From NCBI GenBank assembly GCA_018806915.1, contig JAGKQI010000034.1:558001-622000 (forward strand): a stretch of DNA of 64,000 bases, written 5' to 3'. Both the position numbers and the translations under genes were made by a program. This stretch comes from Phytophthora colocasiae. Lineage: Eukaryota > Oomycota > Peronosporomycetes > Peronosporales > Peronosporaceae. Below the pieces are notes generated by a model. That model searched no databases and had not been told where the DNA came from. It saw only the letters and a list, made by a program, of their open reading frames with translations. Each line of letters starts with the position of its first letter. Within the stretch, counting starts at the first letter, position 1. Below, in pieces: positions 44,904-56,089 of this stretch.

Positions 44904-47900
44904 TTACACTTCTTTGTGCGACTGCATCACGCCGAACCGGTTCCGATTAGCGTGGTCACGTAGGAACGCGCTCAACATGGCTCCACAGTTAAGATCAGCT
45001 TCATCGACCCACGTTGGCTCATCATAACCGACCCAGTGCACCAGGAACTCGCGATAGATCCGGCCGTAGCGAGTTCGTTTCCCACTTCGCATGTCCGAGA
45101 TCCGTTCGACTTCGTACTCATCGGCATCCAGATCTGGAACCCAACTGTCCTCCGGAAGGAGGATCTCATCGAAATCGAGCCGATCTGCTTCATCTACCGT
45201 CAACTCGATCCGCGGTCGATCTGGGAAATTCCGTACCAGCTTTAGCTTAGAAACATGAACCACCGGAAAGATATGGTAATCAGAGCCCGCGATCTCCAGC
45301 TTGATCGTGAATTCATTGAGCTTCTCTGCAACACGGAACGGGCCATGCCAAAGGTGGGCGAGTTTACGGGCATACCCTTCCTTCACACGATCTAGGTATA
45401 GCCAAACTCGTGATCCAGCTTCGATCTGATGCGGATCGACATCCTCATTGTGCCGATCAGCTCGGTCCGCGATCGCCTCTCGCAGCTTAGCGTTGACCTG
45501 TTCTCTCGACTGCTGGTAGTATCTCTGAACGCGATATCTCCACCGTCTTGGATCGCGATCGTGGCGTCTGGTCGACCCGATCGGGATCGTTGCTTCCAAC
45601 GTCGATCTTGGATCCCATCCGTGTACCAAATAGTGAGGGGTATCTCCCCGGACCCGATCGTGAGCCGTGTTAATGGCGAAAGTCAATCTCTCCGCATATT
45701 CATCCCAGTCCTTTTGATCGAGATCTTGAACATACATCTTGATTGCCCTAGTGGCCGTTTGCACCATCCGTTCCGCAGTCTCATTGGCCTGTGGTCGGTA
45801 GGCCATCGTCGCCCGTTGTCGCTGCCCCAGGATCCTATTAAACGATCTGAAGAAGTCGGACATGAAGCCCGGCTCTCGATCGTGCCTGATCATCTCGCTA
45901 GCGCCAAATCTGCGGAACACGCATTCTTCATAAGATTCCGCGACGGTCTGAGCCGATCGGGAGGAACTAGCCTTTGCGATCACATATCCCGTGAACAGAT
46001 CCACCCAGATCAGCAGTTCAGTATTGCCTTTGTTGGATCTGGGCAGAGAGGGTATGTGATCCATCGCTATGATCTGGAATGGGTATGTAGCTTGCAGATT
46101 CCCAGGTGACTCGCCCCGGATCGTGGGTCTCCCCTTTCCGGTCTCACAGTCTACACACTCGCCTACGTATCGCTGCACACTCCGATATAATCCCCTCCAG
46201 TGGAAATGATCTCGGATCCGCTGATAAGTGCGTCCGATCCCTTGATGTCCCCCTTCCAGAGTCGTATGGTAGTGGTGGAGGACATCCTGCTGTAGCGTTT
46301 CTGGAACCACGAGTCTCATCAGGCGGTCGCGATCACCTCTTGATCTCGGCCCTGGTGGGCAATAAAACAACAGATCCTGTTCATCTACCTCGTACTCGGA
46401 AGCGATCTTGGCGTAGGATCCAGACTCGGCTCGAGTAAGATCCGCGATCTGCCCAGCCAGGTACTTCTTTAGTCCGGCGATCCAGACCTCCTCGTCCTGG
46501 GCTCGCCTGATCCGATCCACTCGCATCTCCCGGATCAGTTCCTCTCGCAGGACGGCGGCATCGGGCCGCGCTCGGGCTGCACCCGTGGCTACGGCCGACA
46601 CTTGCACCGTTCGATCTTCAACTCGAGGGATCAACACCTCATCAAGCCGATTTAGGGTGACCAGATCACACCGATCTGCTTCATCGTGGACCTCGATCCC
46701 GCTTCCTCGCTGCAGCGCGGCACTCGCCAAGCTGTCTGCGCTCCCATTCCAGTCTCTCTTCACATGGACTAGCTCATGATCTCCCCAATTCCGCAAGTGA
46801 TCTAGCACCTTCTGTTTCAGTAACGTCAATCCTGGCGCCTTGCAGTCGATCTCGCCCCGGACTTGTCGGATCACTAGGTTCGAATCGCCACAAATGACCA
46901 AACGGCGGCGTTCTAACTGTGCGATCATGCCAAGACCTAGCAAGAGCCCACGGTATTCCGCTTCATTGACAGTAAGACTCTCCGCATAGTCTGATCTAGC
47001 TTTGATCACTTTCCACTCCGGCAAACTCCACACGATCGCGCTGAAAGCGCCTCCTCCTCGTTTCACGCGTGCCGAACCGTCGAAACTTACTACCCATAGC
47101 TCCTCGTCTGGATCTACGGTGGGAATCGGCATCTGGATCTTACGCCTTGGTTCATTCTGTGGCGCGATCGCGATCAGGGCTTCGTCGATCTCCGATCTAG
47201 GCGTTATATTAGCTGCGATCGCCCCCAGTATCTCATCCTCTCCCTTCGTACACTTCGTGATCTCGAGTGTCCATGGGGACAGGAGAGCAGACCATTGTCC
47301 CAGACGCCCTTGAAGGCCGGCAGACTTGAACAGCCAGGCAAGCGTGGAGTGTCTGGTTAGGACCTTGATCCGACGTCCCACCAACAGGGTGTAGTGTAGA
47401 TCCAGGATCCGAAGTAGAGCCAACACCTCCTTTTCGGCAACATTATAGTTTAACTCGTTCGTCTTCAAGGTTCGGCTGGCAAACGCGACCGGGTGGTAGA
47501 TCTGGTCGTGTTCCTGCATTAGTGCGGCGGAAATCGCCCAGTCACTGGCATACACGATCACCACGGGTAACTTTGTCATGTCGAAGTGACGAAGGATCGG
47601 GGTCGACGCGATCTTGGTTTTCAAGGCTGTAAACGCCCTGTGTGCCCTACCCCACCTTTCGTCGCCAGCTCTTTGGGCCAGATTGGCTCCGACCTTGCTT
47701 GAACAGGGGGGAGGCGTCGCCCCAAGTTAAGATCCGGCGTACTATTCCCCTTTGAGTCAAGGTGTCGGGTGATCCATCCTGATTCGACTTAAGCGCAACG
47801 GGATCTCGATTGATCGGGTCCGTACTATCCATGATCTTTCGAAGATCTGGTCGCTTCTTCAGTTCTGCGAACTCCACTTCACGTAGTTCATATAGGACCG

Positions 47901-50512
47901 ATGCATAGATCGCATAATCCTCGATGAACCGACTATAGTAATTCAAACTTCCCAGGAACGATTGCATGGATCGGAGCGACCCAGGGAATGGCAGATCCGT
48001 CAGAGACTTCAGGTCTTTCGGGTTTGCCTCCAATCCGTCGATCGACACTTTGTGTCCGAGATATTCCACCTTATCCATGCCCCAGAAGCTCTTCGCCACA
48101 CTGATCGAGAGATTCCACTTATCACAGGCCTCCAATAGGTCTTCCACCCGATCGCACATTTGATCCCATGTTCCAGCCGTGATCAAGATATCGTCGATGT
48201 AAGATCTCCGTCCTAGAACCGACGGGCGACCAGGATCTTCCGGGACCCCTGATTCAAACACATCTGTAGAGTCTTTCGCATTCCCTGACTGGGAGATCTT
48301 CAAAAATCCATATAGGGCGTTGTCCACAAGACGTTGATAGATCTGAGGGGCGTTCTTCAGCCCGAACGGCATGCGATTCCACTCGAAGAGGCCGAACGGG
48401 GTGATGAAAGCTGAGATCGCGCGAGCTCGATCGGTCATTGATACGACCCAGAATCCACTCGCCATGTCTAATGAACAGTACCACAGAACTTTGTCAAGAT
48501 CTTCTAACAGGTCATTGATCAGAGGCATTGGGTAGATCATCAGCCTCGTGAGACCGTTCACCAGCCGATAATCGATACATAGTCGGATGTCTACACCGTT
48601 CTTCTTGATGATCACCACGATCGGCGATGCCCATGGCGAGGTCGATGGCCGGATGATCTTGGCAGCTAGGAGTCCTTTGATGAGATCCGATACTTTCTCG
48701 CGGAACTGTGGCGCCACCTTTCGGACTCGTTGTGCGATCGGCTTTGCATCACCCACGTCGATATCGCATATAACACCCTTGGCCGCTGGAGGAAGTGCGT
48801 TTCCCTTTCCGATCAGGAGATGTCGCTTCTTCCAAATAATCTGTCGAAGTTTCTCGATCTCCTCCGGGGTAGCCGATCCCGGATTTCCTACTTGCAGATC
48901 TTCGATCCTGACTTCTTCAGTGGTGGAAATCTGGATCTCCGGTACTACTGCGAGATTATCGGCTAGATCTTCGGCCGAAAAATCGCCACTTTCGTGTAAG
49001 TGGGTCTGATCAGCGTTCTCGATCCCTTCAGGAGATGTCGGATCCGGTTCATCCGTTGATTGATCACGCAGCCTATCGTCCTTGGCTGTCAAGATCGGGG
49101 TGTCTTTAACCATGGGGACGGCATCGGCGTCGGATACATGTTGGATCTCGATTTGAAAATCTGGTTTTTCCGTTTTTACCTCGATTTCCTCTTCACATGT
49201 CCGATCTGTCCGACCTGGGGCCTGATCTGGCAAGCTCTCACTCGTCTCAGTCTCACCATTCGTCTCAGTCTCACCGCCCCCAGCTTCGCCACTCGGGGCC
49301 TTGTCGGAACTGATCGTGATCGGTGGGGTATCCATGGGATCCGGTTGGGGATCGATGAATGCGACCTTGACTTCGGCCGCATCGGTTGGTGATCGAGGTT
49401 CCAATGTCGATATTGGCGCAGGATCAGGATCGGTCTTGGTCGTCTCACCTCGGCGGAGTATAGATCGCGGCGTAACGTAGGTCGGCCGTTCGACCGACGG
49501 TAAGGGGATCTCTACGGTTTCCTGAGGTTCCGGTCTTGCGTCCACTGTCGCTTCTAGAGCTAGATTCTGCCACTCCATGTAACGCCGGGACCCGACCGAC
49601 ACAAACCCGGGGTAGCGAGGAACTTTTTCTTGATCAAGTACCATCCCGACATGTAATCTGTGATCCAGTCGTAAAATCTTCTCGCTCAAATTCGTGATCA
49701 CCAAGTACCGAGTTCGGCCGGGTCCATTTACCACGGTGGGTACCCATTGGTCGCCTCTGTTCACCCACAATTTCTCCGTCGCCGATAATTTCACTCTCGA
49801 TGCGGCCTCTTCGGATCCCCCAACTGGGATATGTAGATCTTCTTCCAATTTTACCGATCTTACCTTCTCCCCGTATAATCTCTTGCGACCACTAAGTGGG
49901 ATCCCCACTTCATTAGGTAAGCACATCGATCCCTTCGCAAGATCCATCCGGACCCCAGCCGGGATCATGAAATCCATACCCAGGATCGCATCTTGCCCGG
50001 ATAGATCCCCGATCCAAATATCGAAAAAGTAGACCAGGTATCCTGCAAGCGTGATCTTGATCCTCGTTCTTCCCTCGGTGGTGTACACATTATCACCGAT
50101 CCCAACACACTCCTGTCTCTGACTAGTGTCAAAGTGGCACCCAACCTTACGAGCAAAGGTGGTATCCAAGATGGATACCTCGGCGCCAGTGTCCAGGAGC
50201 AAGATCGCTCTTTCATGATTAATCTTGCCTGAGATCTTGGCTTGGCGGAACCATTTTCCTGGTGCGTGGTATTTCCAGTAACCCCTGGATTCTCCTTCCT
50301 TGAGATCCAAGGCCACTTCCGCACCAGATCGCGAGAACTCATCGATCCGGGGAAGACTCGCGATCTTAGCAGTATACGAATGCAACTTACATGTATTACC
50401 GCGCAGATCCGAATTCTCCTATCTTGATCTCTCGATTTCTTGTTCACATATGCATAGATGCAGTACTCAGAACGCTCGGCTCGTACCGGTTTCCAAACCG
50501 GCGAGCGTCCTA
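44904..50512 (-). pseudogene. Copy C Pol, least damaged dual-RNase H polyprotein
   Basis: Two long open segments cover nearly all of Pol. The first (50385-47647) contains the protease (LLLDTGAEVSIL, catalytic Asp about 50193; AILGMDFM), the acidic linker and complete RT (LCIDYRLVNG, SLDMASGFW, YIDDIL). The second (47624-44904, 906 codons) contains the degenerate first RNase H (VYASDWAIS; TRH instead of TDH), the intact second RNase H (FDGSAR, NEAEYRGL, CGDSNLV, NGSADSLAS), integrase (HHYHTT and CVDC finger; MDHIP, RHDREPGF, ETAERM) and the chromodomain (YREFLVHWVGYDEPTW). One frame break near 47640 separates them; an upstream break lies near 50420. This copy is the best reference for family 1. 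Confidence 0.93.
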
Positions 50513-50519
50513 GTTTAAC
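50473..50519 (-). promoter_or_regulatory. Programmed -1 frameshift signal, copy C
   Basis: Minus-strand GTTAAAC (50519-50513), the TAG stop (50512-50510) and the same outer and inner stems as in A and B. It leads from Gag into the protease frame. Confidence 0.82.
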
Positions 50520-52833
50520 ATCTTTTCCACCTTCTCGAAACAGTCCGGCATGTCGGGTCGGATCGTACCACTTGCGGATCTGGTTGTAGAATTCTTCCAT
50601 GGGGCATTCTCCAGCTTCATGGATCTCCCACAACCACGGCATGTATATAGACAGCGATCCGTTGGGTGGCCCCTCTTTCCGCACTTGTCACAGGTTAGAC
50701 GTCTCCAGCAGTCCAGATCCGTGTGCTTCCGCGACCCACAATGCGAACAGCGACCTCTATCGTGATCTGGTTGTCTGCGATCCGTGGTCCGGCCTCGGTC
50801 CTGCACGTTCGTGTGTGATCGCAACTGATCCTGTTGGTGGGGAGCGCCCCAGCACCGATCGGCTTGTCTTCTGACGCGGCAAGATATATCCTCCGGAGAT
50901 CGCCTTCAGAATCGGATCCATCCGATCCCGATATTTCTTCTGATTCTGAGCTCGGATATTGATTTTTGATCTCCCGTACCACCGCTCGGGTGGGAGCTGC
51001 CGGGGCACTGGCCGGTGCCTTTTGTCTGTACTTCGATCCGAACGCAGATTTACGCTGCCTGCTTTTCGCCCGTTCCCGGGCACGGAGTACCTCCTCCAGC
51101 TCCTCGACGTCACTCAGTCGGAGTAGGGTCAGCCGATCAGCTAACTCCGGATCTCCCAATGTCTCTATGTAGTGGTCCACATGTTCTCGGCGGGCCTTAG
51201 GGCTCCCGTCCTTGATCTTCAGTCTAGCACGTAAAGCCGCCACGTTGAGCCGGTAGAGATAATCGAGAGGGGTTTCTTCCGATCGCTTGCGAGCGTGATA
51301 GTATTGCCACGCGACCGACATACCCAACCCACAATATTGGGTCTGGAAACTGTCCAACAGATCCGCCCACTTGGTTTTCGTCGTTCGACTGAGCTGCCTG
51401 TACCAGTTCTTTGCCGGTCCCACCATCAGATCTGCAAACGTGAGGCATTTCTCTTCTTCCGTAGCCTGATCGCGTTGGAACGCCGACTTGACTTTACTGA
51501 TCCAGGCCCGAGCGCGATCTTCGTCCAGATCTTTACCCGCAAAATCTTTCAGATCCGAGATCGCTGAGATCCGGACCCGCTGGATCATCGACGATCCTCC
51601 TTGACCGATCGCCGCGGATGCGATCGTGGCTCGGCTCGACATCTGTCCCCCGGAACTTGGTATGCCCAGATCGTCCGGATCGTATTCCCATGCATCCGGA
51701 TCCGAGGCCGTGACGGACTCCATTTCAACATCTAACTCCCCTTTGATCGGCGATCGGGGTGTCGCGAGATTCCGTTCTTTCAAGAAACGATCCATCGCCA
51801 TTTGAAAGTAGTCGTCCAACTTGTTGCTCGATCCAGTGGAGTTAGTCGTCGGCGCGGTCTGGTCCGTCCGGATCCGGCGATTTTCTTGCTGATCGGGCAT
51901 CTTGACCTCCAGCTTCGCAGCCACCGATCGTGTATCCTGTTTCTTCATACGCGATTTCAGGAACTTGGCGCCGGAGGGCCCTAACGACATGCGTTGCAGC
52001 CTTCTCGGGCTATCTGAGTCTGGTTCCGAGGTCGCTGACGCGTAGCATGACGACCCAGTCTGATAGCCTGGGTCGGGCGTCAGTGGGCGCTCGCCGACCA
52101 AGATCTTGAGGGAATCGAATAGATCCTGGGTCGCAGATTGAATCGCTTGCAGCTCCAAGTCAAATAGAGAGTTCGGGTCGAACTCTCCAGCCACCAAACC
52201 AGCTTCTTGGAGCAGATCAAGTAGGATCTTCACCGCGTTCAGGCGGTCCGAGCTAGTCCGGGGCTTCGACACCGGGCCGGTGAGGTTACCGATCTGGCGG
52301 ACTTGTATGATAGTAAGAACGGGATCGTTAAGCAAGGTCTCGCTTAGCATCTTCCTGTAGTAGGCCTGCTCGATCGCGTCCTTGGTGATCGTCGATCCTG
52401 GGTTGATCACATCTTCTGGCTCTGAGTCTGGAGCTTTCAATTTCGTCCGGGTGCTCTTGATCTTCTTTTTCTTGGTCGATCTTGAGGCAACAGTGGACTT
52501 GGTGAGCAGATTAGGTTTCAGCTTTGCTGATTCCTTATCGCTCGTGTGCGGATCTCGATTCTCATCGAGATCCGCAATGGCCCTCGAAGGGGCCTTGGGA
52601 GGAATTCGAGGTTTTTCTTCGAGATCTGGATTGCGATCCAGGTCTGCCTCGTACCTGTCAGTAGAGATCCTCCCAGAACTCTGCTGATCTGTGGATCTTT
52701 CCGTTTTCAGCGGTGCCTCCGTCGATCCAACATTCGTAGGCACTTCTTCCCCTTGTTCTTCTTTTACCTTGACATCTTCTTGGGACTCACGGTGATATCC
52801 GAAGTCACCAGAAGATCCGGGCACGCGCACCAT
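50510..52833 (-). CDS. Copy C Gag, almost intact
   Basis: The ATG at 52833 (CACCATTGTG on the plus strand) opens a frame that is uninterrupted to about 50700: charged, disordered N-terminal arm (about 200 residues), Ser-rich linker, gag core (GPAKNWYRQL; FQTQYCGLGMS; ETPLDYLYRLN) and RNA-binding tail. Two one-base changes at the zinc knuckles (near 50740 and 50630) shift the frame, but all three CCHC boxes are readable and the normal TAG (50510-50512) follows GTTAAAC. An upstream in-frame extension without ATG reaches 52956 and is unlikely to be translated. Full-length Gag would be about 775 residues, large for this superfamily because of the N-terminal arm. Confidence 0.85.
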
Positions 52834-52867
52834 TGTGGTGGAGCGGATCTGGCCAAAATCTGGTTGA

Positions 52868-52885
52868 GGCCGATCGCGATCGCCA
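52868..52885 (-). other. Copy C primer-binding site
   Basis: Minus-strand TGGCGATCGCGATCGGCC, two bases after the LTR end, as in the other family-1 copies. Confidence 0.5.
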
Positions 52886-52887
52886 CT

Positions 52888-54324
52888 TGCGCCCAGACAC
52901 CGACTAACGGAGGGGGTCCCCCGATGATCCGTGATCTTGTTGCGTGTAGTGTTCACCTTGTGTACCCGTCGGTAGGCGGGTTACGCTCTTCCAGGTAACT
53001 TCTGAAGATGTCTTGGGACGAGAAGAAGGTCTTGGGTGAACGCAGGGGTTTGAGGCGGCGTGGAAGTTCTTCACTCCACCTCGGGGTACTTGATCCCGGT
53101 CGTAGGCGAGTTCTCGAGCCTTGATCCGGGTGCCTGGTTCTTGATCCAGGTCTTCCAATAGTCCAATGTTCGGGATTCAGTCCCTTCCTTTCGTTGTTTT
53201 CCGCTTCCGATAGCGGGGGTCTTGAGGGGGCGAGATTCGACGGGATCCTTAGGCTAAACAACCAATTCCTTCCGATCCGATGTATGCACTTAAAGGATAG
53301 TTCGCTAGATAGGGCAAAGCTGGCCAATATATTATCCAGACTTAACCGCTATACTAGGTCACGTATCCTTACCTTCCTGACGCTTGTAGGGCCAATGTAG
53401 TTCCCGGTTCCAGGCGTAGCGAAGACACTTGAGTGGTTCAGGGCAAATTCGAGTCTCCTTATGGTTATTCCTATGCCTACTAATCCCATCCTGATTTACT
53501 ATCCTACGATCACACGACACTGGCTACAGAGCTGATCCCTAGCTTTATTCCCCTAACCCTGATCTTGAGCCGATTCCGTACTTAACCGAAGCTTGATCTC
53601 GCACTTAACCGAAGCTTGATCTCGTACTTAACCGAAGCTTGATATCGCACTTAACCGAAGCTTGATCTCGCACTTAACCGAAGCTTGATCTCGTACTTAA
53701 CCGAAGCTTGATCTCGCACTTAACCGAAGCTTGATCTCGCACTTAACCGAAGCTTGATCTCGCACTTAACCGAAGCTTGATCTCGCACTTAACCGAAGCT
53801 TGATCGCTGCCTGATCCCGCTTGGTGATCCTTCAAAGAATCCGGATCAGGCCACAAGAAGAGTCTGCGTCGCGCCTGGGGTTGACCTTGATCCGGAGCTG
53901 ATCTCGTACTTATACGGGAGAGGATCATTGCGCGATCTTGCGTGATCTCGCTTCGTCGCCGCCCGGGGAAGTTGGATCGTGCTGTTAGAGGCTTCGGGGC
54001 GCCAGGGTAAGCTGATCATGCTCGCTTGGGGCCCCGTCATCGTTGATCGCGCGAGAACATCCTTGATTTCCCCATTCTTCCTCCGGCAGGATTCGGATCA
54101 CCCACGAACACCACGGCAGGATTCGGATCACCCACGAACACCGCTCCACCTGCTTCTTCGCCGGTGTCTCCGTTGCCTGTTCCCGGCGGGACCCATCGTA
54201 CCTTCGTCTGATTCGACCCAGATCTGGCGATCACAGGTCCCCCCTGTCGCTCGTTCCGACTCTATTCGGGTTCGTGGCTGACATCGCCTCTCCGGGAAAA
54301 ATTTTTTTCGTCCGCTTCACCACA
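52888..54324 (-). repeat. Family-1 LTR L7, 5' LTR of copy C
   Basis: This 1437-bp LTR begins on the minus strand with TGTGGTGAAG at 54324, directly against family-3 LTR sequence; this junction defines the true LTR terminus. It has ten minisatellite units (53578-53806) but lacks about 198 bp present in other copies: the deletion (near 53455) lies between two copies of ACTCGAATTT that flank the missing segment in L6 (41243 and 41441). It belongs to the L4/L5 variant group. Confidence 0.88.
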
Positions 54325-54440
54325 TATCCTCTGGTGTGTACAGCACACCAAGGTTTGAGGCCCATTTCCAACCTCTAACAGTTATCCTACCTGTTAGAGT
54401 TACAAGTGGTACAACCACTTGTACGTGTAACCCCGTTACA
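54325..54440 (-). repeat. E 3' LTR remnant
   Basis: It matches 62105-62220 of the 5' LTR with a few substitutions. The family-1 LTR abuts at 54324. TATCC (54325-54329) would be the right target duplication of copy C; its left partner is missing. The perfect hairpin arms CTAACAG / CTGTTAG and ACAAGTGGT / ACCACTTGT are kept. Directly after it, 54441-54450 gives the polypurine tract GGGGGGATGG on the minus strand. Confidence 0.88.
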
Positions 54441-54541
54441 CCATCCCCCCGTTAAGCTTCGACGTATCGGTCTCGATACGTCAATCAACAGAACTTGACA
54501 AGACCGTCAAGTTCCCGAGAGAAATCCGAGTTCATTTCGCA

Positions 54542-56089
54542 ATGGACTCGCCAACGCCCACGCCTCCGTCCGCTTCTGCGGACGCGCAAGCCTCACCTGC
54601 TGCCTCTGCAGCAGGAACAACGACCTCAGCAGTGCCCACTAGCACTGCTGCTTCCAGCGGTCCGACAGAGAAGCTCTCTGTCACCAAGTACCATGCTCTC
54701 CATAAGGAGAAGCATGAGAAGAAGAAGAAGTCTTCTTCTCTAGCAGAGATTAAAAATCCTGCTGTCCCTCTCAAAGAACTCTTTGGAGAGGACTACGAAG
54801 ACATCCTCGACTATGAGGAGGATGTCGAGGAGGGGGAGGTTGATGTCAAGGCTCCCGCTCCCGTGTCTTCGTCTGAAGACACGTCAGACCCACCCGTTGG
54901 ATCTCGACGACCTCGTGATGAGGCCTCGGACGCTTCAAGCTCGAAGCGTCCGCGCAGTGATGATGAAGCGTCCCCCATGTCGAGGGCGCTCACTGCCCCG
55001 CGCACTGATCCGCCAGTGCGCACACCATGGATGCCTACTGAGGCAGAGATCCATGACCGGTTCGGTGCTAGTTCACCACCGAACCCGATACTGTTGTACT
55101 CATGCAACAGTATCAACGACGACGACGTCGCCGCTAAGGTTGTCTTTGAGTCCGAGACTCAAAGACGCGACTACTATATCGGGCTCTTCCACGAGCTCCG
55201 ATATTATGCAGCGAAGAAGACTTCGCGCAAGAGCAAAGTGCCAGAGTGGCAGGCACTTTGTCAGTCGTGGAACGCCTTTGTTGAAAACTTCAACAAAGAC
55301 CCGAAGGCATATCGCGAGCGCGTTGCTGCGGCTCGCGATCGCTACTACACTTACACTACGCGTGGTAAGTGTGAACGCCTCCATGATCAGTCCATGGAAG
55401 CGGGGATCCCATGTGCCGTTCCCTTTGGCACACCCTGCCCGTGTTGCCAACCCTTGGCAACACGTCTCACCGAAAGTGATCTCCTGGGGTACACGGTCGT
55501 CCGTGTACCCGATCACATCAAGGAGCTCCGTGGTCGTATTGTGCCACGCGAGGCTCCGAGTGCTGTGGCTAACCGCAGCACTCCTCGTGCAGGGCTTACC
55601 ACTGCAAGTTATGGTGGGCTTCGTACGCCCTCACCATTTCCCGAACGTCCTCCATCAGGACGTTCCGCGGCTCCCATGTATCTCGATGGGGAGGAAATCC
55701 TCTCCAACGAATACGAAAACGAACCCCTTGAGAGTTCGTTCTCTTATGAGCCACGATCCGCTCAACAATCCAGCGGATCGCTCCACGCGCGTCGCGCAAC
55801 GGCGGCGGAGGGGGTGGGAACACTCCCTCCGCATGGTCAACGCTATGACCTTGACGATCGTGCCCTGCACGATCGAGTTGCTGCGCTGGAGCAGACACAG
55901 AGCGCTGAGATAGCGGCTCTGAAGCAGGAGGTTCGTGTCCTCCGTGCTGAGGTCTGCGAGGCAGCTCAGACTGCCTCGAACCTCTCGTCCGGTCTTGGGA
56001 CGAGAGTGAGCCGGTTGATCGACCGTGTCGACGGTCTCGAGAAGGCCTTCCAGGCCTCTCGCACTGCTCAGTCGGACTACCAACCCTAG
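54542..56089 (+). CDS. E antisense ORF: intact 515-residue acidic / KRPR / coiled-coil protein
   Basis: The ATG at 54542 lies 102 bp from the LTR edge and the frame is open to the TAG at 56087-56089. Order: Ser/Thr/Pro/Ala-rich start; Lys-rich patch; acidic DYEEDVEEGEVDV; Ser/Asp region with SSKRPRSDDEAS (possible nuclear signal); a globular-looking middle (VFESETQRRDYYIGLFHELRYY; YRERVAAARDRYYTY; CPCCQPL); a Pro/Ser-rich low-complexity region; and a C-terminal coiled coil (LHDRVAALEQTQ to RVDGLEKAFQ). The last 494 bp overlap the chromodomain and preceding linker of pol on the other strand. The middle has no family I know. Similar motif order in D1's antisense ORF suggests common descent. Confidence 0.85.
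   Translation: MDSPTPTPPSASADAQASPAASAAGTTTSAVPTSTAASSGPTEKLSVTKYHALHKEKHEKKKKSSSLAEIKNPAVPLKELFGEDYEDILDYEEDVEEGEVDVKAPAPVSSSEDTSDPPVGSRRPRDEASDASSSKRPRSDDEASPMSRALTAPRTDPPVRTPWMPTEAEIHDRFGASSPPNPILLYSCNSINDDDVAAKVVFESETQRRDYYIGLFHELRYYAAKKTSRKSKVPEWQALCQSWNAFVENFNKDPKAYRERVAAARDRYYTYTTRGKCERLHDQSMEAGIPCAVPFGTPCPCCQPLATRLTESDLLGYTVVRVPDHIKELRGRIVPREAPSAVANRSTPRAGLTTASYGGLRTPSPFPERPPSGRSAAPMYLDGEEILSNEYENEPLESSFSYEPRSAQQSSGSLHARRATAAEGVGTLPPHGQRYDLDDRALHDRVAALEQTQSAEIAALKQEVRVLRAEVCEAAQTASNLSSGLGTRVSRLIDRVDGLEKAFQASRTAQSDYQP

Noticed and set aside
54325..54440. A solo LTR or independent short element
   Set aside because: It matches the terminal 116 bp of E's 5' LTR exactly in length and position and is preceded on E's strand by a polypurine tract, so it is E's cut 3' LTR.
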